64,000 nucleotides of DNA from Flavobacteriales bacterium (GTDB taxonomy: Bacteria > Bacteroidota > Bacteroidia > Flavobacteriales_D > Crocinitomicaceae), in the NCBI GenBank assembly GCA_947491305.1, contig CANLIL010000010.1, positions 1-64,000 on the forward strand. The letters run 5' to 3'. Made by a program: the position numbers and the translations under genes. This document shows positions 1 to 10,115 of this stretch, piece by piece; the stretch's first letter is position 1; each line of letters begins with the position of its first letter. The notes beneath the pieces were generated by a model, which did not search any database, was not told the DNA's origin, and saw only the letters and a program-made list of their open reading frames with translations.

Positions 1-16
1 GTCTCAAAGTCCCTTT

Positions 17-937
17 TCAAAACCCATATTTCTCAACCAAAATTCGCTGAATTCCTTCTCTAAAAGGTGTCAATTCTCGGTTTAACAATGTTTTCATTTT
101 AGAAATATCTGGCTGACGACGCGTCATATCACCCTCAGGTAATGGTGGTAAATGAACAATTTTAGAAGAAGACCCTGTTAATTCAATGATCGTTTGGGCT
201 AATTCTAAAATGGTAACAATGGTATCATTTCCAATATTGAAAGTGTCGTTTTTAGCAATTTCTGAATGCATGGCACTAATACAAGCATCTAAGTTATCAT
301 CAATGTAACAAAACGTTCGTGTTTGAGAACCATCACCATAAACAGTAATATCTTTGTTATCTAGTGCTAATTGAATAAACTTCGACATCACAAAATCTTG
401 ACTTTGTTTCGGACCATAGGTGTTAAAGAAACGGAAGATAGTATAATCTAAGTCATACGCTTGTTGGTAACTGCGTAAATACGATTCCCCAACATTCTTT
501 ACGATGGCATATGGTAATCTAGAATTCAAAGGGGTTGTTTCTTCGTGTTGCGGCAAATGAACGGGTTCGCCATAAACCTCAGAAGAAGAAGAATAGAATA
601 CACGTTTCACCTTTGTTTCAACTGCCAATTTCAAAATATGTTGAAAACCATTGATGTCATCTAAAACGAGAATGGGGTTATCCAATGTGCGTTGCACGCC
701 TACCAAAGCAGCATAATGAAAGATGTAATCAAATTGTTGAGCACGTATAACTTTAGCAACTGTTTCAAAATCATTAACATTTCCTTCGATGAAGGTGCAA
801 TTTGAATGAGTTGGAATATTATACTTGAAACCTGTGATAAAATTATCAATCAATGTAACAGAGTGGTTTTGCTCAAGTAATTTATCAGCTAAAGAACTTG
901 GCACAAAACCCGCTCCTCCGGTAATTAATATATTCAT
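17..937 (-). CDS. NAD-dependent epimerase/dehydratase (extended SDR, nucleotide-sugar)
   Basis: MNILITGGAGFVPSSL N-terminal Rossmann motif; SSSSEVYGE and YAIVKNVGE (YxxxK) typical of sugar epimerases/dehydratases. Confidence 0.88.
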   Translation of the reverse strand: MNILITGGAGFVPSSLADKLLEQNHSVTLIDNFITGFKYNIPTHSNCTFIEGNVNDFETVAKVIRAQQFDYIFHYAALVGVQRTLDNPILVLDDINGFQHILKLAVETKVKRVFYSSSSEVYGEPVHLPQHEETTPLNSRLPYAIVKNVGESYLRSYQQAYDLDYTIFRFFNTYGPKQSQDFVMSKFIQLALDNKDITVYGDGSQTRTFCYIDDNLDACISAMHSEIAKNDTFNIGNDTIVTILELAQTIIELTGSSSKIVHLPPLPEGDMTRRQPDISKMKTLLNRELTPFREGIQRILVEKYGF

Positions 938-1373
938 TTGTTCAAGATATATTATACAAAAATAATAAAAAAAGTGATGTATGAAAGACGATAAATTTAT
1001 TTTTTAGTTGTTATTAAATTGTATTATTTCCATTTTGCCCGAAGAAATACAGTTCTTCGCCCGAAGCACATCATCCAACCCGCCAGCGCGGGAACCCCTA
1101 AATTTTCCAAGATTTAGCCGTTGCGCTTGCGGAATTGCGCCCAAGCCCATGCGATAGCATTGGCTGATCAGGGGAAAGCATGCAGCAAAGTGCAATCGGT
1201 GGTTTTCATGCAACGCAGTGAAATGAAAAAAATCCTATGAAAATTTGAAATGCACTTTTTACAAATAAGTGTTTATTTTTTTTATGGAATTTGTGAGGTC
1301 ACTTCGTTTAGTTGTTTCTTTTTTTGCTATGGAAAAAAGAAAGAAGAAAAAATTGTATTTTTGACAAAAAAAA

Positions 1374-2741
1374 GTGAATTCCGAATCTCTTTCCTTATTA
1401 TTCGATCGTAGCTGGAACAATTTCTTCTCCCCAGTCAATGTATTGTTAAGTATTATCGGATTAACCTTGATCTACATTTATTTATACCTGCGGTACAAAC
1501 GAAACAAAGAAAAGCCCTATTACCGTTTTTTTATCGCTGCCTTTTCCTTTAAAGTTGTATTGGTTCTAGCGAATGCCTTATTTTACATCATTGCTTACAA
1601 GGGTGGAGGAGATTCCATCAACTATTGGCGAAATGCTGAAATGCTCAATAACTTACTCTTTGAAAATCCTTCGTTTTATTTACAAGAAATGCTCTATGAT
1701 AATTCTGATAACAACGTACTAGCGCATTTCAATTCAATAACTGGGATTCCGCTAAGTGATTATTACAATGAAGCAGAAACTTTTTTTGTGTGTAAAATTG
1801 GTTCAGTCTTTTCTTTTTTCACCTTTGGTTCCTACATCTTGTTACAAATAGTATTTGCTTTTATTACATTTATTGCTTCTTGGCGTTTATTTGAAATGGT
1901 GCGTAGTTTTAACTTACATTCTGATAGAACAATTGCGTTTGCCATTTTCGGCATTCCATCCTTAGGATTTTGGTGTTCTGGTTTATCCAAAGATACATTG
2001 TTATTTATAGCAATTTGTTACGCTTTTTATTATTTGAATATTTTAATTTCAGCGCAAAAAGAAACAAAAAAACGTTATTGGTTGTATTTGTTTGTAGCAT
2101 TTTTGCTTATGTTTAAAATACGACCATTTATCTTAATGGCTGTTTTAGTCCCTATGTTTATGGCTTTCGGTGTGCGATTATCCAACAATATTAATCGTGG
2201 TAACATCCTACAGTTTTTAAGCAAACTCACTTTTTTCAGTATTTGTATTTTGGCCTTTGCATTTTTTTTACAAAGTTCAGCGGCAGAAACGTTTATCAAC
2301 GAAGCACAATTGGTTAATTTAGATTTAACCCAAAATACGCTTTACGGGAATAAAAAATACAGTTTAGGCGAATTAGAGTTTACGCCATTTGGAATGGTAA
2401 AAGCATTACCGGCTTCTGTTTTAGCGGGTCTATTCCGTCCTTATATTTGGGAGTCTCAAAGCTTAGCGCTGATATTAAATGGTTTAGAAAGTTTACTGTT
2501 GATGTTTTTAACCATTCGTTTTTTTATTATTAAAAATCTAGTGGAAAGATTACGAATTATTAGAAAAACTGAATTTTTAGTCTTAAGCATATTTTTTATT
2601 CTTCTTATAGCTTATATTGCTGGCTACACGTCAATTTTATTTGGTTTATTAGTTAGAATTCGCGCGCCATTAATTCCTTTCTTTATTCTATTAATAATGG
2701 TTAAAACAGAAAACAAGGGTTTGAAGATAAATGAGCTCTAA
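1374..2741 (+). CDS. Multi-pass membrane protein, possible oligosaccharide polymerase
   Basis: 455 aa with many hydrophobic segments; GTG start; next to a glycan cluster; only gene in it on + strand. Polymerase role inferred from context and topology. Confidence 0.5.
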   Translation: MNSESLSLLFDRSWNNFFSPVNVLLSIIGLTLIYIYLYLRYKRNKEKPYYRFFIAAFSFKVVLVLANALFYIIAYKGGGDSINYWRNAEMLNNLLFENPSFYLQEMLYDNSDNNVLAHFNSITGIPLSDYYNEAETFFVCKIGSVFSFFTFGSYILLQIVFAFITFIASWRLFEMVRSFNLHSDRTIAFAIFGIPSLGFWCSGLSKDTLLFIAICYAFYYLNILISAQKETKKRYWLYLFVAFLLMFKIRPFILMAVLVPMFMAFGVRLSNNINRGNILQFLSKLTFFSICILAFAFFLQSSAAETFINEAQLVNLDLTQNTLYGNKKYSLGELEFTPFGMVKALPASVLAGLFRPYIWESQSLALILNGLESLLLMFLTIRFFIIKNLVERLRIIRKTEFLVLSIFFILLIAYIAGYTSILFGLLVRIRAPLIPFFILLIMVKTENKGLKINEL

Positions 2742-3811
2742 ATAATTTCATTCATTATTCTTAAATAGTTATGAGTATTCGCATTTACGGAATATTCTCT
2801 TTCAATAGTTAATTTCCCAGCTTTTCCAATTTTTGTTCTTAACTCATCGTCTGTTAACAGTTTTTCTAAAACAGCAAACCATTCTCCTTCTGTTTCAACT
2901 AAATAACCATTTTCTCCATCCTCAATTATTTTTTTATTGACTCCTACAGGCGACATAACACTAGCAATTTCTAAAGCCATATATTGTAAACCTTTAAAAC
3001 CACATTTACCTTCAGCCCATTGATCTTGAGTTAATGGCATTACTCCAATTTGGATTTTAGCCAAATCCTTAATTTCATTGGCTTTATTCCATGGTATATA
3101 TTTTAAAGATTGAATATTTAAAGTTGGTTTTTTATCAGAAATAACATGAAATTCAAAGGTGTATTTTTGTTCTAACTCAATTAATATAGGTTCTAAAAAG
3201 TCTAAGTATTGCATTGTGCTATGTGTGCCAGTCCATCCTATAACAATAGGTTTTTTAGTTTGATCACAAAGAATGTTATGATGATTTTCAGTATCAATCG
3301 TAGTAGGTATAACCATCACATTAGGGTTGTATTGTTTAGCATAATTAGCTAAATATTCATTTCCAGCAGAAATATAAGAGGACCATTTCATGATTTTCTG
3401 TATTTTCCAATACGCTTTTAAGCGATGAAATCTTGCGTTTGCTTCCGAATAATTAGGTAACCATATAGCATCGTCAAAATCATAAATAATTGGTTTTCTC
3501 CATACTTTAGCAATGATCCATTCAAAAACGGGAGGGCCTAATGGACTTGCTTCTCTAAATATGAAAACAATATCGTATTTATAAAGAGTGAACATTAAAG
3601 CGAATCGTTTAATGAAACCATACAAAATCGTAAAAAATTTCTTTAAAACAAGACCTTGTTGATGATAAATTGTCCAACCTTTAAGTCCAATAAATGATTT
3701 TTGTGTAATACTATAATTATTTGATGCTAAAATTGATAAATATTGTTCATACCTAAATCGTTGTCCAGGAGCAAAACCTGTTGGATAAGGTTGTAATATT
3801 AAAATTTTCAT
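2738..3811 (-). CDS. Glycosyltransferase (GT-B, family 1/4-like)
   Basis: MKILILQPYPTGFAPGQRFRYEQY start; IGWTGTHSTMQYL; C-terminal EDGENGYLV motif. Confidence 0.82.
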   Translation of the reverse strand: MKILILQPYPTGFAPGQRFRYEQYLSILASNNYSITQKSFIGLKGWTIYHQQGLVLKKFFTILYGFIKRFALMFTLYKYDIVFIFREASPLGPPVFEWIIAKVWRKPIIYDFDDAIWLPNYSEANARFHRLKAYWKIQKIMKWSSYISAGNEYLANYAKQYNPNVMVIPTTIDTENHHNILCDQTKKPIVIGWTGTHSTMQYLDFLEPILIELEQKYTFEFHVISDKKPTLNIQSLKYIPWNKANEIKDLAKIQIGVMPLTQDQWAEGKCGFKGLQYMALEIASVMSPVGVNKKIIEDGENGYLVETEGEWFAVLEKLLTDDELRTKIGKAGKLTIEREYSVNANTHNYLRIMNEII

Positions 3812-4710
3812 AGTTTTCTACCAATTGCATGCCAGTATGGTTCTCCTTTAGAGAAAATAATTTCTGTTAAACCACAATCTTTCATCATTTTTTCAATTTC
3901 CATTTTCGAAAATCGTTGTTCTAGTGGTGTTCCAAATCTATCTAGCGCGTCATTTCGTATAATATTCCACGTTTTATCCATATAATAAGACAATGGAATT
4001 TTCTTTGCTAAATGTTTTAATCCAATTTTTCTTAACAATCTTGCAAAATTTACAAATGGCCAATAAATAGTAACTGCTAACGCATCACATTTTAGCTTTT
4101 TTAATCCAGGTGGTAATTTTGAGACCACACGTCGAATAAGTGTAGAAGCATGAAAAATGGTTTTATAAAAAGGACCTCTATTGTCCAAGCTATAATACAA
4201 ATAAACTAAAAAATAACCATCAGATTTCACTTGGTTGACGCATTTTTGCATTGCTCTTTTTGTATCCGGAATGTGATGTAAAACTCCTAAACTAAAAACC
4301 AAATCAAAAGAGTTATCAGGAAAAGGCAAATGTTCTACACTTGCTTGGGTTATTCGCACATTGCTTTCATTTTTCAATAAATAATGAGCAGATAATACAG
4401 CCTTACTCGGATCTACCGCTTCAATAAATTTCACTTTGTCGCTCAGATACTTCGTCCAACGACCTGTACCACAACCCATATCCAAGACATTCGCTTCTTT
4501 AAGGCTTAATGATTTTGGTAATATATCAAAATATTGGTCACCAACCTCATTTATTTCTTGAGCAGTAAAAGCTGCAAATTTTGACCATTCTTCACCAAAT
4601 GAAGCTACGGTAATCGGATCAATATTTTCATCTTGTTCGGTTATAAATGAATAAATAACTTCATTGTTTACCTCAATAATTTGGTGTGTTTTATTTTGAT
4701 AAGGAATCAT
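3808..4710 (-). CDS. Class I SAM-dependent methyltransferase
   Basis: VLDMGCGTGRWTKYL motif I; FSLGVLHHIPD. Confidence 0.88.
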   Translation of the reverse strand: MIPYQNKTHQIIEVNNEVIYSFITEQDENIDPITVASFGEEWSKFAAFTAQEINEVGDQYFDILPKSLSLKEANVLDMGCGTGRWTKYLSDKVKFIEAVDPSKAVLSAHYLLKNESNVRITQASVEHLPFPDNSFDLVFSLGVLHHIPDTKRAMQKCVNQVKSDGYFLVYLYYSLDNRGPFYKTIFHASTLIRRVVSKLPPGLKKLKCDALAVTIYWPFVNFARLLRKIGLKHLAKKIPLSYYMDKTWNIIRNDALDRFGTPLEQRFSKMEIEKMMKDCGLTEIIFSKGEPYWHAIGRKL

Positions 4711-5878
4711 AAATTTTTAAATATGCATTAATACCATTTTCTAAAGAGAAATAAGTTTTTGCACCTTCCCTTATTTTTGATGCTTCAAAGTTAGTATTTT
4801 CCAGTTGAACCAAACTTTTTTCATATGCAATTTCATTCAATTCATCAATTAAAATACCTGATTGATAAGTGTTTATTATTCGATCTGTGTCCCCAACCCC
4901 CGAATTGCAAAAAACGGGTATTCCCATAGCCATTAATTCGCCTTGTTTAACTGGTGATGATGCCATTTTTGAATAACTAGATTTTATAAAAAATACGGAA
5001 GCTTTCCAATTTTTTATCTTTTCAGGAATTTCTTTTCTTGCTGCCTCTTCAATTAAGATTGAGCTTTCTTTAATACCTAATAATTTCGCTTTTTCAAGAA
5101 TTAATGATGGATTGTCTTTCGTTAAAAAATGAAACGTTGCATTTGGGAAATTCCTCTGATAAACTTTAAAATACGATAACATTTCATTTAATAAATACCA
5201 CGTCCCTAATGATCCAATGTATCCTAAATCAATCGCTTGTTGATGCCTATCGACCAATGGAAACGCCTTCAAGTCGGTGCAACATGGTATTACAGATATT
5301 GGCGAGAATAGTAGTTTTTTATCTTTTTCCCATTTTCTCATTTCATTTTTACCTGCATAGGTTAAGGAAACTACAGCGCAACTTTCTTGTAAAAATTGGA
5401 TTTCTTTGTGCTTAAAATAATTATAAATTTTTCTGAATACAGGGTTTTTTAAATTCCACAAACCGCCATCGACTCTTTCGTCTGCCCAAAAACCGCGCAT
5501 ATCGAATAAGAACGGAATGTCGTATCTTCTTTTGAAACCTAGACCAACTAAAGCAGAAATATAACTTCTACAGTGAATCAATTCAAAGTTTATATGTTGA
5601 TGTAATTTTTTAGCTGTGTGCTTCATCTTATAAACATCAAATAAGGTTGAAAGTACAGGAGGTCTTTTTGTGTAAAATAACGGAACCCATTTAATATTAT
5701 GGTCAATACAAATTTTATCAATGAATTCTTTTTGTGAAAAATAGCGTTCTCTTTTCTCAAAACTAATTAATGTAAATTCATTTCCCTTTTTACTACTTAG
5801 TCCAATGAGATAGGGGAGGACTTGGCTTTGCCCTAATGGGTCTGTCATGCCGTCATATGATAGATAGAGTGTTTTCAT
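4691..5878 (-). CDS. Glycosyltransferase (GT-B)
   Basis: MKTLYLSYDGMTDPLGQSQVLPYL; SSPVKQGELMAMGIPVFCNSGVGDTD C-terminal GT4-like. Confidence 0.82.
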   Translation of the reverse strand: MKTLYLSYDGMTDPLGQSQVLPYLIGLSSKKGNEFTLISFEKRERYFSQKEFIDKICIDHNIKWVPLFYTKRPPVLSTLFDVYKMKHTAKKLHQHINFELIHCRSYISALVGLGFKRRYDIPFLFDMRGFWADERVDGGLWNLKNPVFRKIYNYFKHKEIQFLQESCAVVSLTYAGKNEMRKWEKDKKLLFSPISVIPCCTDLKAFPLVDRHQQAIDLGYIGSLGTWYLLNEMLSYFKVYQRNFPNATFHFLTKDNPSLILEKAKLLGIKESSILIEEAARKEIPEKIKNWKASVFFIKSSYSKMASSPVKQGELMAMGIPVFCNSGVGDTDRIINTYQSGILIDELNEIAYEKSLVQLENTNFEASKIREGAKTYFSLENGINAYLKIYDSLSK

Positions 5879-5890
5879 TATTATTTAATT

Positions 5891-6760
5891 CTATAATTTA
5901 TATTTTACTTTAAAAATCGAAACAAGGTATAAAGAAAAATATTTCATTAGAAAATTAAATGTTTTGTGATAAAGTTTCAATTTTTTTGACAATCCTGATA
6001 AAATATAATAATTCTTTTGTTTTACTTTTATTAATATCTCAGATGGAACTAATTTTTCTGAAACTATTAGATTGAAATAATTTAAATTATCATCAAATAG
6101 TTTTTTAGATATTTTTTGTGACATACTGTTCCCATGAATTCTGTAATACAGGGGAGCGTTCTCTATACTTTTAGAAATAAAACCAGCTTTAAATAATTCC
6201 AATAAAAAAAACTTATCTGCTGTACTATTCAATGAAGATCGAAACGTAATTTCATTTTTTCTTAATCGATCAGCTCTAATCATTAAGTTACTTGGAATAC
6301 TTGCTACTGTAGGATCGTATAGTAGGATATCTCTTAAACCATTTTCATTTGGGGCATGCATAGCTGTAAGAATATGCTCACCTTCATTAATAAAAGTTGA
6401 AATGGTTGATCCACAAATTGAATATTCTTGATGTGCTTCTAAAAATATTATACGATTTTGAAGAAAATTAGTAGATAGTAAATCATCAGCATCTAAAAAT
6501 AATACGTATCTACTTTTAGTAGATTTTAACCCTTCGTTTCTTGCATTTGATACCCCTGAATTTGGTATAGTCTTATACTTAATTCGACTATCATTTTTAG
6601 AAATAGCTTCAATAATTTCCTTCGTATTATCAGTGCTTCCGTCATTAATAATTACAATATCAAAATTTTGAAAAGATTGACATAAGACCGAATCAATTGT
6701 GTTTTTTAGATAAAGTTCGGCATTATAAGTTGGAATAATAATAGATAAAAGTGGAATCAT
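5891..6760 (-). CDS. Glycosyltransferase family 2
   Basis: LLSIIIPTYNAELYLKNTIDSVLCQSFQNFDIVIINDGSTDNT; FLDADD DxD motif. Confidence 0.92.
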   Translation of the reverse strand: MIPLLSIIIPTYNAELYLKNTIDSVLCQSFQNFDIVIINDGSTDNTKEIIEAISKNDSRIKYKTIPNSGVSNARNEGLKSTKSRYVLFLDADDLLSTNFLQNRIIFLEAHQEYSICGSTISTFINEGEHILTAMHAPNENGLRDILLYDPTVASIPSNLMIRADRLRKNEITFRSSLNSTADKFFLLELFKAGFISKSIENAPLYYRIHGNSMSQKISKKLFDDNLNYFNLIVSEKLVPSEILIKVKQKNYYILSGLSKKLKLYHKTFNFLMKYFSLYLVSIFKVKYKL

Positions 6761-7509
6761 TTCTCACAGATTGCAATTTGAGTAATACACTTTTCAGCAA
6801 TAATTGAACGGTCTTTAGTTAATGTATAATCCTCTAAAGTTGGATACTGAGGCTTATTAATTAATAAATTTATTGCTATATTTTGAAGTTTTAATGGTAA
6901 TTTCCTAATGCCTCTTAAATAATGAAATTGTTCAATTTTATGAGCGATTCTATGGTTTATGGTTTTTTTATTTTTATATCTTATATACTCTTGTCCGAAA
7001 ATTTCAAATTTTTGAAAATAAGTTGAAATTAATGCTGTAAAAACGTCAGGCGTGAATTCTTGGGTGTGAAATGGATTTGTAACAATACCCGATGGGCTAT
7101 TTAAATAAAAGTTTGGCGTTGAAATAAATAGTTTACCCGTCGGTTTTACAACGCGTTTAAATTCTTTAATCATTTCTTCGTAATGAATTGTATGTTCAAT
7201 TGTTTCAAATGATACTAAAACATCAAATGTATTGTCATCAAATGGGAGCTTTGTACCATCTAATTCCTGAAAAGTTAAATTTTCTTTTTGATAGATAGTA
7301 TTGTTCTCAGTAATTGTAGTCTTATCAATGTCTCCACCAATCACTTGTGCTGCTTTTTTGGCTAAAATATTACTACCAAATCCTGTGCCACAAGCAATGT
7401 CTAATAGAGTGTCAGTTGATTTAATTATTTTAAGTACTTCATTGTATCTATGAATGTGTTCAGCCCACCATGGGGATTGTTCTTCTAGTAATTGTCTTTC
7501 TGATGACAT
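6757..7509 (-). CDS. Class I SAM-dependent methyltransferase
   Basis: LLDIACGTGFGSNILA motif I; VSFETIEH. Confidence 0.88.
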   Translation of the reverse strand: MSSERQLLEEQSPWWAEHIHRYNEVLKIIKSTDTLLDIACGTGFGSNILAKKAAQVIGGDIDKTTITENNTIYQKENLTFQELDGTKLPFDDNTFDVLVSFETIEHTIHYEEMIKEFKRVVKPTGKLFISTPNFYLNSPSGIVTNPFHTQEFTPDVFTALISTYFQKFEIFGQEYIRYKNKKTINHRIAHKIEQFHYLRGIRKLPLKLQNIAINLLINKPQYPTLEDYTLTKDRSIIAEKCITQIAICEK

Positions 7510-7516
7510 AATTTTT

Positions 7517-8611
7517 TTAACTAAAATAGGTTAAATATTTAACAAATTGATCTTGAATTGAAAAATGTTGCATTACACTTTCTTTTAAAAGTCTTCCTTT
7601 TTCAGTGAAAACCTCCTTTTCGGAAAGAATTTTAATAAAAAGTTGTTCCAATTCATTTGATGTAAATTCTTTTTCTAATAAATAGGCATTTTCATGTGTC
7701 AAATAGGTGTCAAAATCACCCACGTTTTTACAAGCAACTACTGTTTTTCTTAAAACCCCAGCTTCTTTAACCACTTGATTAGACGATTCAGAGCCCGATA
7801 ATAGTACTAAAATAGTTGAATCGTTTATTATCTTCATTGGATCATTTATAAAACCTTTAAATTCAGTCTCATTTTCCAAACCATGTTTCTGACTATTCTG
7901 TATTAAATTCTCTTTAAAAGGGCCATCTCCAACAATTAATATTTGGAAAGGATTAATGTCATTATTTTTAAGCTTTATACTTTCTATTACAGGAAAAATA
8001 GTTTGTATTTTTTTTAATTTAACAAGTCTTGAAACAAAAACTAATTTAATCGGTGTATTTTCTTTTGATGTGCTGGGTGATAAATTGTACAAATTGAAAT
8101 CGTATAATAAAGGCAAATATGTAATTTTATTTGGGTCACATTTATCTTGTTGGATCATTACTTCTTTAGATTTCTCCGAAATAACCACAATATTTTTTGC
8201 TAAAGCTTGTATTATTTTATCCAATCGAATGCCATTTTTTATGTTTTCTTGGTAATACATGTCTGAATGGTGACGACACACACTTATTTTAGCTTTTTTT
8301 TCAATAAGTTGAAAAAATGAACAAATTAAATTTGGTAACGTGAGGTGACTAAAAATAAAATTATACTGATTTATTTTTTGTAGCTTTTTTAATACTTTTA
8401 TTCCTTTCCAAGTTTTTTTTATGATATTTCCACTTAATTCTTCACAATAACATTTGATTCCTTTTTTTTCTAACTCATGACTTAATATTCCAGGTTTGCA
8501 TAAAAATAAAAATTCAACAGTATAATTATTATCTGTAAAAGCATATGCTAAAGATTTGAAATAGACACTGTTTTGAGAAAAATCAATTATAAATAATATT
8601 TTTTTTGTCAT
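7517..8611 (-). CDS. Glycosyltransferase family 4-like
   Basis: KLVFVSRLVKLKKI; ILIVGDGPFKENL; C-terminal SGSESSNQVVKEAG. Confidence 0.87.
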   Translation of the reverse strand: MTKKILFIIDFSQNSVYFKSLAYAFTDNNYTVEFLFLCKPGILSHELEKKGIKCYCEELSGNIIKKTWKGIKVLKKLQKINQYNFIFSHLTLPNLICSFFQLIEKKAKISVCRHHSDMYYQENIKNGIRLDKIIQALAKNIVVISEKSKEVMIQQDKCDPNKITYLPLLYDFNLYNLSPSTSKENTPIKLVFVSRLVKLKKIQTIFPVIESIKLKNNDINPFQILIVGDGPFKENLIQNSQKHGLENETEFKGFINDPMKIINDSTILVLLSGSESSNQVVKEAGVLRKTVVACKNVGDFDTYLTHENAYLLEKEFTSNELEQLFIKILSEKEVFTEKGRLLKESVMQHFSIQDQFVKYLTYFS

Positions 8612-9369
8612 TGTTTAAAATCAAATTCTACATCAAATAGATTCACTTGTTCTATAAACCATTGTTTGGTGATGGTTTTCTTTTCAAAATATACACAACA
8701 TCCAAATTGCACTAATAAATCCCAAATTTCTTCTAAAGAGTTGCCGTTTTTCTGAATCATGTCAGGATGTAGAGCAAGAATACCAGAAGGTTGGTCTTGT
8801 CTAAAAGTCTCTTTACCACCTTTCAACGCTAAAGCTTCTGCGCCTTCTACGTCTATTTTTAAAAAATCAATCTTTAAATTATTTTCAGCTCTAAAAGAGT
8901 CAATACTATATGCTTGTACTTTTATACTATTAGGATTTTCATCTCGTTGAACAATACTATTTGCATTTGACCCTTCACCGTCAATTGTTGTAAGATGGAA
9001 TGTTAATATTTCTTTTTTATCTGAAATCGCTGCTTGAACTGGAAAAACATTGTTCAAATGATTTAGCTGAATAGTCTGTTCAAGAACCTTAAAAGTTGAG
9101 TCTGTAGGTTCAAAACTAAACACTTTTCCTGTTTCTCCAACTAATTTAGAGAAAGGGTTAACATATAAACCGATATGTGCTCCAATATCTAAAACCGTGT
9201 TTCCTGGTTTTATTTTATTTTTTATAAATATGAAAGTTTCTTTTTCGTAACCATCACTATAATATCGAAACCACCTAGTTGGCATTTTATAAGAAAACCC
9301 ATTCATTTTTATTAATATGCCTTTACCAGATGTAATAAAATCTAATAAATTGTAAATTAACTTTTTCAT
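8608..9369 (-). CDS. FkbM-family methyltransferase
   Basis: VLDIGAHIGLYVNPFSKLVG; FLKIDVEGAEALALKGG hallmark of FkbM family. Confidence 0.9.
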   Translation of the reverse strand: MKKLIYNLLDFITSGKGILIKMNGFSYKMPTRWFRYYSDGYEKETFIFIKNKIKPGNTVLDIGAHIGLYVNPFSKLVGETGKVFSFEPTDSTFKVLEQTIQLNHLNNVFPVQAAISDKKEILTFHLTTIDGEGSNANSIVQRDENPNSIKVQAYSIDSFRAENNLKIDFLKIDVEGAEALALKGGKETFRQDQPSGILALHPDMIQKNGNSLEEIWDLLVQFGCCVYFEKKTITKQWFIEQVNLFDVEFDFKQ

Positions 9370-9572
9370 TTGTTTAATAATTTTTTTTCTAAGTTTATTC
9401 TAACTATTTTATATCTTTTTATCTATCTTTAATTGTATCTTTCTTTTTAGGATTAAAATTCCTCTTAATTAATAAGATTGAATTGAATCATTCTATGCAT
9501 TTATGATTAACAATTACTTCCTAAAATTCAATTTTTTTTATACTTTATTGTTGTTTTTTTAGTATTTAACAC

Positions 9573-10115
9573 TTATAAATTTTTTATTTTTATTGCTGGA
9601 ACTCCAGCAATCAACAAGTTAGATTCAAAAGATTTAGTAACAACACTATTAGCACCAATAACTGTATTGTCACCAATAATTACACCCTTTGTAATTGTAA
9701 CCTTGTTACCTATCCAAACCTCTTTTTTTATTTGTATTGGATTACTAGTCCTCTTTTTAATGTTTTTCAAATCATGATCTTGGTCTCTAATTACACAAAA
9801 TTCAGCTATCTCACATCCTTCGTCTATGATAATTTCTTTATGGGCAACAATCATATTGTAATTTCCAATAAAAGCACCATTGATTGATATTTTGCTATTT
9901 CCACTTGCGTGAATAGTCGTTCCAATCTTTATGAAACTATTTTTTATTTCCAAAAAAGCTTCGTTTTCTTTTATTATTGAACAATTTTTTTCAATCGTAA
10001 CATTTTTTAGATTTATGCCGGGATATTTTAGCCGAAGAAAAAAGACTCTACATTTTGATTGAAAAACATGTATCAGCGTATCAATTTTTCTAATTATTTT
10101 GCCTAATAGCTTCAT
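9573..10115 (-). CDS. Hexapeptide-repeat (left-handed beta-helix) acyltransferase
   Basis: IKKEVWIGNKVTITKGVIIGDNTVIGANSVVTKS...AGVPAIKI. Confidence 0.9.
   Translation of the reverse strand: MKLLGKIIRKIDTLIHVFQSKCRVFFLRLKYPGINLKNVTIEKNCSIIKENEAFLEIKNSFIKIGTTIHASGNSKISINGAFIGNYNMIVAHKEIIIDEGCEIAEFCVIRDQDHDLKNIKKRTSNPIQIKKEVWIGNKVTITKGVIIGDNTVIGANSVVTKSFESNLLIAGVPAIKIKNL

Noticed and set aside
1004-1213. 69-aa minus-strand ORF in the GC-rich block
   Set aside because: No domain-like features; the block looks like a structured or repeated element rather than a gene.
9370-9572. Very AT-rich gap between FkbM and hexapeptide acyltransferase genes as a mobile-element scar
   Set aside because: No inverted repeats, target-site duplication or transposase fragment recognised; probably an AT-rich intergenic or promoter region.
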